Below, in pieces: positions 9,124-16,077 of a stretch of 16,077 bases of DNA. The stretch is from Candidatus Flexifilum affinis. Its GTDB lineage: Bacteria > Chloroflexota > Anaerolineae > Aggregatilineales > Phototrophicaceae. Location of the stretch: the NCBI GenBank assembly GCA_016713325.1, contig JADJPJ010000047.1, forward strand, positions 1-16,077, in the 5' to 3' direction. The stretch's first letter is position 1, and each line of letters opens with the position of its first letter. The notes under the pieces were generated by a model. The model was given only the letters and a program-made list of their open reading frames with translations, made no database searches and had not been told where the DNA came from. A program made the translations under genes and the position numbers.

Positions 9124-9187
9124 CCTCCCTCACTTCCTTTTCACTTCTTTCCCCTCTCCGCTCGGAGAGGGGACGGGGTAGGTTGCT
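9124..9187 (+). repeat. Dispersed palindrome repeat, best-preserved copy
   Basis: The tract ccctcacttccttttcactt leads into a perfect 10-bp inverted repeat, CCCCTCTCCG (9151-9160) and CGGAGAGGGG (9163-9172), separated by only ct, then acggggtaggttgcttct. Other copies in the window share the tract, the palindrome and the G-rich tail. Confidence 0.8.
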
Positions 9188-9311
9188 TCTCCTCCATCCC
9201 CAGTTGCTGCCACTGGTCGCCACCCCCAATCCTGCATCGCCATTCCTTCCCCCTCGCCTCCGCCCCTCCTAGCGCTATGCTGCATCCTGTCCGCCACCAC
9301 AATCCCGTGGC

Positions 9312-9362
9312 CTTCGCTCTTCGCCCTCTCCACTCGGAGAGGCCGGGGGGGTGAGGTTGCTC
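9312..9362 (+). repeat. Dispersed palindrome repeat, variant copy
   Basis: cttcgccctctccactcgga followed by gaggccgggggggtgaggtt. The centre differs (ac for gc), but the CTCTCC/GGAGAG pairing and the ggggtgaggtt tail are kept. Same orientation as the neighbouring copies. Confidence 0.7.
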
Positions 9363-9487
9363 TTCGCTATCCGCCATTCCCCGCCCATCTTGCTGATACC
9401 AATCGCCCCACGTAATGGAATGAGCGGAACCGACATGATTAATCACCACAGCGCCTGCCGCAAGGCCCCGTATCGTCATTTTCCTTC

Positions 9488-10500
9488 ATGGTCATCGGCG
9501 GCGTGCTCCTGCTTGGCGGCCTGACCCTCGCGCTGCTCGTCATGACCCTCAACAACTCCCCGTCAGACCGCCCGCGCCCTGTTCAAACCGTCACCATCGC
9601 CCAGTTCGCCGCGCTCCCCGGCGACGACGCCTATCCTCCACCGTCGACGTTGGCCCTGATGGCGCCGTCTATACCGCCAGCTATTCCCCGGTGCGCTCTG
9701 GTCCCTCTCCCCGGATGCCGGACTATCACCGAAATCCCCAACACCCGCGACACCTTCGACTCGGTCTCGGCGTTAGCTGTCCGCCCCGATAACGCCCTGC
9801 TGGTCGTCGCCTACACCCGGCGGAAGCCGGCGCCTGGGAAGTCCATTCCGTCACCCCCGGCGGCCAGATCGCCTTGTTCGGCGCCCCCAATGACGCCGGG
9901 GCTTCGTCTCGCCCTTCGACATCGCCTCGACCCCGACGGCGCCGCCTATGTTGTCGACCGCGCCCGCGCGGAAATCTGGCGCTGGCCGTCCCCTGGCGCC
10001 GCCCCTGAGCTATGGTGGTCGCTGCTCACCACTCCATCGACAGCGCCTCGCCTGAAGGCGGCCCCACGCCCAGCCCCCAGGCCGTCCCGCCCCACCGGCA
10101 TCGCCTATGACCCGTCTACCGATGCCTCGTCGTCACCGACCCCGACTCCAATACCGTCGTCCGCATCCCGCGTGACCGCTCCGCCGCGCAGATCGTCTTC
10201 CGGTCGCTCAATACCGCTTTCCGCCCGGCCTGGACGGCATCGTCGTCGCGCCCGACGGCACGCTGTATGTCACCGCGCTCGACCAGAAGGGGACTCGCCC
10301 CGCGTATCGTCCCTGACCGAACGACCTATATTTCCGGCGGCTTCCGCGGTCCCAGCGACCTCGTCTTTACCCCCGATGGCCGCCTCATTGTCGCTAACTT
10401 CGACCTCGGCCGCCCTCGTCCAGCCCCGGCATCCGCCCGCAGCTCCCTTTCGCGCTCGATATCCTCACTTTCCAGACCCCCTCGATGGATCAGGGCTTAG
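9488..10500 (+). CDS. Membrane-anchored beta-propeller protein, NHL/SMP-30-like (frameshifted)
   Basis: About 335 residues. The ATG at 9488 opens a single N-terminal membrane helix, MVIGGVLLLGGLTLALLVM, followed by an extracytoplasmic propeller. Blades: STVDVGPDGAVYTASYS with GALWSLSPDAG; SVSALAVRPDNALLVVAYT with VHSVTPGGQIALFG; DPDGAAYVVDRARAEIWRW; a Pro-rich insert; PTGIAYDPSTD with VVTDPDSNTVVRIP; GLDGIVVAPDGTLYVTALDQ; and GPSDLVFTPDGRLIVANFD. The D-P-D-G and A-P-D-G turns recur as in NHL, SMP-30 or strictosidine-synthase-like folds, but no metal ligands can be assigned. At least five frameshifts. No Shine-Dalgarno precedes 9488; an alternative start is ATG at 9435 with one frameshift. The stop is TAG at 10498-10500, uncertain because of frame breaks near 10400. 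Ligand unknown. Confidence 0.72.
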
Positions 10501-10504
10501 CGTC

Positions 10505-10556
10505 CCCTCTCTTCTCTTCTTTCTCCCCCCTCTCCCGCTCGGAAAGGGGTAGAGGT
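10505..10556 (+). repeat. Dispersed palindrome repeat
   Basis: cctctcttctcttctttctc leads into CCCCTCTCCCG / CTCGGAAAGGGG (10527-10549), then tagaggttgctttcg. The stem has one extra c and one mismatch relative to the best copy. It begins immediately after the propeller gene's stop. Confidence 0.7.
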
Positions 10557-10640
10557 TGCTTTCGCAGGCAGCGACTCGCCCTCCTTCCACCACCTTCTTT
10601 TCACTTCTTTTGCACTGTCCTTTCCCCTCAAATCTGTTTT

Positions 10641-10678
10641 CGAACAAATGTTCGAACAGATATTCAAACATTTGTTTC
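10641..10678. promoter_or_regulatory. Twin palindromic operator; first site matches a LexA (Cheo-type) box
   Basis: Site 1 is CGAACAAATGTTCG (10641-10654), a full match to the Gram-positive SOS box CGAAC-RNRY-GTTCG. Site 2 is a related palindrome, AAACA-tt-TGTTT (10666-10677), with centres about 24 bp apart. The two sites are also inverted copies of each other (13 of 16 positions pair around a 6-base loop), so they could instead form one hairpin. They lie just upstream of a -10-like TATAAC and about 180 bp before the ATG at 10855. The factor binding here is inferred, not shown. Confidence 0.55.
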
Positions 10679-10695
10679 TCCACGCCCCACCCATC

Positions 10696-10704
10696 CGTGC
10701 TATA
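10696..10704 (+). promoter_or_regulatory. Possible extended -10 promoter element
   Basis: TG-c-TATAAC fits an extended -10 (TGnTATAAT) with one mismatch. No good -35 is present at 16-18 bp, which extended -10 promoters can tolerate. It lies about 20 bp downstream of the twin operator, where a bound repressor would block polymerase. Transcription would give a leader of about 145 bases to the gene at 10855. Confidence 0.35.
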
Positions 10705-10732
10705 ACAAAACTATCGTTCTTTCGTCCGCAGG

Positions 10733-10788
10733 GAGGTTGCCCTTCTCCCCTCTCTCGGACATGGAGCGGGGTTAAAGGGAGGTTCGCC
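10733..10788 (+). repeat. Dispersed palindrome repeat, degenerate copy
   Basis: ggttgcccttctcccctctc followed by tcggacatggagcggggtta and aagggaggttcgcc. The palindrome is imperfect, with an insertion in the right arm, but the order of pyrimidine arm, purine arm and gaggtt tail is kept. It lies in the leader of the gene at 10855. Confidence 0.55.
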
Positions 10789-10854
10789 CGCGCCTCCATC
10801 GCGCTATCATCGTCATCCACCAAAAACGCCGTTTAATTTCCGGAGGATTTCCCT

Positions 10855-11113
10855 ATGTTCGCGCTGCCCACTTTCGACGCCCACGATCGGCTCGTCACCG
10901 CCGCCTATTCCGCTGCCATCACCCTCACGCTCACCGCCATCGTCGACCCCGTCGCGCTCGAAAATGCGCCGCTGCGTCACCGCGCTACTGCCCCTGAACG
11001 CCGTCCAGCGCCCTCATCGGCCGCCTCCACAAGTCACAAGCCCTCCCCGCTGGAGGGCGTCACCTATCGAATGGGACTTCGGCGAAGACGAGGATGACGG
11101 TTCGCCCTGGTGA
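10855..11113 (+). CDS. Small protein of unknown function
   Basis: ATG at 10855 follows a strong ribosome site, GGAGG, eight bases upstream, the best in the window. The N-terminus is MFALPTFDAHDRLVTAAYSA then AITLTLTAIVDPVALENAPL, a mildly hydrophobic region that could be a weak membrane segment. Two continuations exist. The unshifted frame stops at 11097 after a basic tail. A frame shifted near 10985 continues PLNAVQRPHRPPPQ and ends in an acidic tail, WDFGEDEDDGSPW, stopping at 11113. I prefer the second because of its distinctive acidic end, given the frequent frameshifts here. No family recognised. The twin operator upstream suggests regulated expression. It may be the front of the Pro/Ala-rich coding stretch that follows. 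Confidence 0.5.
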
Positions 11114-11139
11114 CCCCCTACAATCCAGGCGCAGCACGG

Positions 11140-11638
11140 GCCCACAACCTGAACCCATCCCGGCGCAATCTTCACCTGTACAACCCGCGGCCGGCCGGCC
11201 GTGCCGCAATCTATACCTGCACAACCAGTCGCCGTGGCCGCCCCTCAGGACAATGCCATCCGCCGCGCGGACAGCACCGCCGGCTCTTACAACGGCACCC
11301 GTCCGGCCCAGCCCGCCGCCCCTCAGGACAATGCCATCCGCCGCGCGGACAGCGCCGCCGAAGCCGCCCCCCTGCGCCTCGAGAAGTGGCTCCGCTCAGT
11401 CGGCTATACCGAAGGGCTGTACCCGGCCTCCTCCTCATATCGAGCCAAGATCGGCTTCGATCCCGCCCTCATACTCACCATCCAAGGGCCCCGACAACGG
11501 CCGCCGCTCTCCTTCTTCGACACCGGTGATCCCCGACCGCCAGACCGATCTTCTAGGCCGCCCCCGCTCTCTCGTGAGCATAGCAGCACGCTGTCCGTGT
11601 TTTCGCCCTCTCCGCGCACCCGTAGGGGCATGCGGTAG
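11140..11638 (+). CDS. Pro/Ala-rich hypothetical protein with 26-residue repeat (frameshifted)
   Basis: The coding claim rests on an in-frame repeat: AAPQDNAIRRADS occurs twice, 26 residues (78 bp) apart, at 11239-11275 and 11317-11353, linked by TAGSYNGTRPAQP. Upstream are Pro/Gln motifs (SSPVQPAAG, SIPAQPVAV) in two frames. Downstream is a more globular segment, LRLEKWLRSVGYTEGLYPAS then SYRAKIGFDPALILTIQGP, after which the frame shifts (PDNGR, SFFDTGD, RQTDLLGRP). The start is unresolved; the segment may be a continuation of the gene at 10855 with a low-complexity linker. The stop of the best frame is at about 11638. I recognise no family. The repeat resembles a flexible linker expanded by slippage or unequal crossing-over. 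Confidence 0.4.
11239..11353 (+). repeat. 78-bp-period direct repeat inside coding sequence
   Basis: Two identical 37-bp blocks beginning cgcccctcaggacaatgcc (11239-11275 and 11317-11353) are spaced 78 bp apart, a multiple of three, so the reading frame is kept. Confidence 0.85.
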
Positions 11639-11885
11639 TGCATTGCCCTTGACCTGTCATGACCCCGCTGCTTTCTCCCCTCTCCGCTCGGAGAGGCCTG
11701 AAGTGCGAGTTCACTGGGGTGAGGTTCACTTGGGGGTGAGGTTCACTGGGGGTGAGGTTCTTGGCGTTGAGGTTCGCCGGAAGTGGGGGTTACCCTTTCC
11801 CCTCTGCGCGCCCCCGTAGGATGGCGTGTCGTGCCACGACCTGTCCTGCCCCGCTGCGCCTCTCCCCTCTCCGCTCGGAGAGAGG
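11606..11885 (+). repeat. Duplicated ~90-bp module with palindrome and 15-17-bp tandem repeats
   Basis: Module copy 1 (11606-11696) and copy 2 (11799-11885) share, in order, a ccctctccgcgcacccgtag-like block, a central part with gacctgtc and ccccgctg, and the palindrome ctctccgctcggagag. Between them, 11709-11771 is a tandem array: gttcactggggtgag, gttcacttgggggtgag, gttcactgggggtgag and the variant gttcttggcgttgag. The array is an expansion of the G-rich tail that follows the palindrome elsewhere. After copy 2, gagttcttggcgttgag recurs near 11893. Confidence 0.75.
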
Positions 11886-11976
11886 TAGAAATGAGTTCTT
11901 GGCGTTGAGGTGCACTTCCTCCTCCTCTCGCGGGCGTGGGGCGAAGCGCGTCTCAAACCAATATCGGTAGTGCCCG
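11639..11976. other. Repeat-rich stretch without a gene
   Basis: These 338 bases between the Pro/Ala-rich gene (+) and the end of the gene at 11977 (-) are built from repeat modules and low-complexity G-rich tails. Open frames across it are short and made of repeat translations. Confidence 0.6.
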
Positions 11977-12771
11977 TCAGGCCTTGCCTGTCAGGCTGTG
12001 CCCTGTCGGCCGCGCGGAGAGCAGCGCGAACACGCTGCGCAGCGTGTCCACCAGTTCGGCCTCAGGGCTATCCGTCTGCGCCAGCGGTCGTAATCGATCA
12101 CCACGCCCGTCCAGCCCTGGCTGTGCCAGCGGGCCGGCGGCGGGCGGACTAGTGCCGGTCAGCCCGTCCGGCATCGGAGACGCGTAGGCGTAGATATACG
12201 GGCGCGGCGGCCCTGCGCTTCCCGGCGAAAAGCCGAAGTTCAGGGTGTAGCTTAGTTGTGTTCATCAGGATCGCCGCCGGGGAACCATAGCTGGGACGCG
12301 TCGAAGCCGTGCGGCCACACCCTCAACGGCGTGACGCCGCCCAGCCGATCCGCCCGCAGTTCGCGCAGGCCGCCGCTGATTTTCCACAGCTGCCGTGTAA
12401 TCCGCTGCCTGCTGGCCGTCTGCTTGAAAGTGTCATCGTCGTTTGCCGGACCGTCGCCCTGAATGCCGTGCTGCTTCAGGCCGTTGATCATTGCCGCCCG
12501 CGGCGACTTCCGGGCTGTGCCCTTCAGGTCCGATATCCCATAGCTCGTCCCCGACCGTCCCGTGGACTTCACCGGCGGCCAGGAACAGGTCGATTTGTCC
12601 GAACGGCGGCGGCTGAGTCGACAGCCCGAACGGGCGGATATACAGAACGCCAGGTGCAGGGCGTTGGGCAGTTTAGGCGAGTACGCTTTGCGGAACGCGC
12701 CGGCCACTGTACTGCGCGGTGCAGGCCGTTCTTTGTCGCGTCCCAATGTTGGAGCAGGGCGGGGCAGTCAT
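11977..12771 (-). CDS. Conserved-looking hypothetical protein (frameshifted)
   Basis: About 265 residues. The ATG at 12771-12769 has GAGGA seven bases upstream. Stitched reading: MTAPP, LLQHWDATKNGLHRAVQ, VAGAFRKAYSPKLPNALHLA, LYIRPFGLSTQPPPFGQIDL, FLAAGEVHGTVGDELWDI, then DDTFKQTASRQRITRQLWKI, WPHGFDASQLWFPGGDPDEH, LSYTLNFGFSPGSAGPPRPY then IYAYASPMPDG, RWHSQGWTGVVIDYD and AELVDTLRSVFALLSA, stopping at 11977. The frames agree on one soluble protein with no signal peptide or membrane helix. The layout (LHLAL plus GL-T opening, W-PGG-D middle, tyrosine-rich strand, late W-GVVIDYD) faintly recalls DUF5996-type proteins, but this is too weak to name. It is downstream of the kinase/regulator operon on the same strand and may be co-transcribed. 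At least five frameshifts. Confidence 0.6.
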
Positions 12772-12804
12772 GGCGGATCCTCGTGTGCCGGCGGTCGCTG
12801 CCCT

Positions 12805-13009
12805 TCAGCATGACGCGCTTTCTGCACGCCGCCACACGCCGCACACGTTCGCTTTGGGGTTCCTCGGCTCTGCCCACGTGCGGTTGACCTGCTTAATCCG
12901 GAGTTCCACGCCCAACCGGGCGAGGCTTATGCAGGCCTGTCGCCGGCTGTACGGGCCGTCAATTTGCCCCGATGCGCGCGCCGAAGGCCTGGGGAGGGAG
13001 GGTCGCCAT
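12805..13009 (-). CDS. Possible small ORF after the double-receiver gene
   Basis: An ATG at 13009-13007 sits five bases after the stop of the response regulator, with GGAGAGG seven bases upstream, overlapping the end of that gene. It reads MATLPPQAFGARIG, then with one frameshift QIDGPYSRRQACISLARLGV followed by ELRIKQVNRTWAEPRNPKAN and VCGVWRRAESASC, stopping at 12805. About 67 residues, basic, with no recognised family. The ribosome site and spacing support it; the frameshift and lack of a family argue against. It could instead be a 240-bp untranslated spacer. Confidence 0.3.
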
Positions 13010-13013
13010 CAGG

Positions 13014-13858
13014 TCACCTCTCCGGGCGGGAGGCGCTGGGGTGGGTTACTCTGCACTTTCTGCTCTGGGCAGTTCCCCATACCGGCTGTCCATGCGAGGT
13101 TTTGCGGAGCAACCCGCTGAACCGGTCGCCGTCCATCGGCTTGCCCGGAACCCGTCAGACCCGCGCCGCCGTACCTGGGTGGCGTCTCCGGAGGTAGCGC
13201 GGTATAGGCGATCACTGGCACCTGGCTCCCGTAGGCGTCCCGCAGCCGCGTCGGCATCTCATACCCACCGTTTAGCCGGGGCATCTCCGGGTCGCAGAAC
13301 ACCACGTCGATTGGCTTCAGGCCAGGCGGTTCCGCCGCCGCGCCCGTTCCGGTTGCATGTACGAGGAGACGCTCACCCCTCGACTTCCAGCAGCGCCGAC
13401 AGCACCTCGACGTTGGCGCGGTTGTGCGTCGATCACCAGGGCGTGTTTCCGCTTGCGCTCGTCGGGTGACATACCACACTTCTTTTCCGTTCAGCGCGCC
13501 GCCAGACAGTCGGGCAAATTCGTCGAAATCCACCGGCTTCGCATCGCGCCGTTAAACCCTGCGCTGCGCAGCCAGATGCCTGGTTCATCACGCTCGCCGG
13601 CGGCGAGCACTTTCGCTCGTTCATACCGGATATCATCGCGTAAAAGTCGCGGCACTAGCAAATCCATCCAGCGGCACCACATGGATGTCCAGCGGGAACA
13701 TCTCCGGCATTTCGGGCAGCGCTCGGGACGTCATTCATGAAATGAGAACTGTCCGCCAGGATCTTTAGTGCTACTTCAGGAAGGTGCGTAACCATCAACA
13801 CCTCGCTCGCTTTTCGGGTGAGCATCAACTTCCACGTATACCATCTGCGGGGTACCGC

Positions 13859-13862
<4 letters not shown>
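13014..13862 (-). CDS. Response regulator with two tandem receiver domains (frameshifted)
   Basis: About 282 residues. The start ATG (13862-13860) overlaps the kinase stop as ATGA and follows AGAGG. First receiver: SGTPQMVYVE, a block with MVTHLPEVALKILADSS, MFPLDIHVVPLDGFA (phosphoacceptor region, D-x3-P-x-DG), RDDIRYERAKVLA, and FNGAMR followed by MDFDEFARLSGGALNGKEVW, the last part of which fits helix 5 after a KPVDFDEF-type motif. Second receiver: ALVID near 13430, EVEG-like and SVSSYMQPER pieces, IDVVFCDPEMPRLNG (Asp codon 13293-13291), YGSQVPVIAYTALP, a degraded Lys/helix-5 region, ending VTHPSASRPER. No output domain is seen, so it is probably a phosphorelay or scaffold component serving the GAF kinase. 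Several frameshifts; the conserved Lys residues are not directly readable. Confidence 0.7.
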
Positions 13863-15939
<2,077 letters not shown>

Positions 15940-15981
15940 TGTGTCCTGGAGGTCGGTCTTCTTTGGTGACTTCTAAAGCGT

Positions 15982-16009
15982 GGTATACTTTCACGATGGG
16001 TCCTGTCCC
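15982..16009 (-). promoter_or_regulatory. Possible promoter of the GAF kinase operon
   Basis: On the minus strand GGGACA (16009-16004) and TATACC (15987-15982) are separated by 16 bp, four of six matches each to the sigma-70 boxes. The start codon is at 15939, giving a leader of about 35-40 bases. The GC-rich context makes a TATA-like element here more notable, but the match is modest. Confidence 0.35.
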
Positions 16010-16050
16010 CACCGCGGCACGGGGGTTTGCACTCACTGCACCTCCCTGGC

Positions 16051-16077
16051 GGTTTTGTGGCGCTCCACCACAAAATC
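16051..16077 (+). repeat. Start of another multi-hairpin repeat copy, cut by the window edge
   Basis: GGTTTTGTGG (16051-16060) and CCACAAAATC (16068-16077) pair at 9 of 10 positions around cgctcca. Sequence and position match hairpin A of the repeat at 5363-5906, including the preceding ctccc block. The remaining hairpins would lie just beyond the window. Confidence 0.6.

Larger units (their letters stand above)
8968..9487. other. Repeat-containing divergent intergenic region
   Basis: These 520 bases between two divergent genes hold no supported coding region. They contain two copies of the polypyrimidine/palindrome repeat (9124-9187 and 9312-9362), separated by C-rich low-complexity sequence. 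Promoters for both flanking genes should be here, but none is clear. An ATG at 9435 could be an upstream start of the propeller gene in another frame (MINHHSACRKAPYRHF) if one base is missing. Confidence 0.55.
10501..10854. other. Intergenic region with repeats, operators and a possible promoter
   Basis: These 354 bases hold two palindrome repeats (10505-10556 and 10733-10788), a pyrimidine-rich stretch (10587-10628), the twin palindromic operator (10641-10678) and an extended -10-like TGCTATAAC around 10696-10704. No coding region is supported. Confidence 0.6.

Noticed and set aside
12772..13013. tRNA or other known RNA gene in the gap
   Set aside because: No cloverleaf arms or T-loop consensus could be found.

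Overview
The window is about 16 kb of GC-rich bacterial DNA, most likely from a Chloroflexota (Anaerolineae-like) genome. That placement is an inference from gene content (WD40 propellers, membrane-bound PAS/GAF histidine kinases, exported metallopeptidase-like proteins, a CLC antiporter) and from the many dispersed palindromic repeats between genes; no marker gene confirms it. Almost every gene is broken by single-base frameshifts, mostly apparent one-base deletions, while family motifs stay intact on both sides of each break. This looks more like indel error in a noisy long-read assembly than like decay of every gene. Coordinates below therefore describe reconstructed genes stitched across frames, and single residue differences must be read with caution.

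Layout. 1-505 (+) is the tail of a histidine kinase whose start lies outside the window. 657-2499 (-) is an exported WD40 propeller protein convergent with it. 2781-5295 (+) is a multi-transmembrane PAS histidine kinase followed directly by a CheY/Rcp1-like response regulator, probably translationally coupled. 5363-5906 is a non-coding block holding a tandem duplication of a ~260-bp unit with several hairpins. It ends only a few bases before a CLC-family transporter (5915-~7162, +) whose motifs (GNN, GREGT, GGE-VTP) resemble the fluoride/proton CLC-F branch. 7363-8967 (-) is a secreted protein with a metallopeptidase-like fold signature that lacks two expected zinc ligands. 9488-10500 (+) is a membrane-anchored beta-propeller.

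10501-10854 is intergenic and contains a pair of palindromic operator-like sites, the first matching the Gram-positive LexA (Cheo) box, upstream of a small gene at 10855. A Pro/Ala-rich coding stretch with an in-frame 78-bp repeat follows, then repeat-rich DNA (11640-11976). On the minus strand come an unrecognised gene (11977-12771), a possible small ORF (12805-13009) and a two-gene signalling operon: a GAF sensor kinase (15939 to 13859) overlapping by 4 bases (ATGA) a tandem double-receiver response regulator (13862 to 13014). The last bases show the beginning of another copy of the hairpin repeat.

Functionally the window is dominated by signal transduction (three histidine kinases, two response regulators) and exported propeller proteins. 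The most distinctive material is non-coding: two families of structured repeats, all in one orientation whatever the gene direction, one of them tandemly duplicated as the leader of the putative fluoride exporter.
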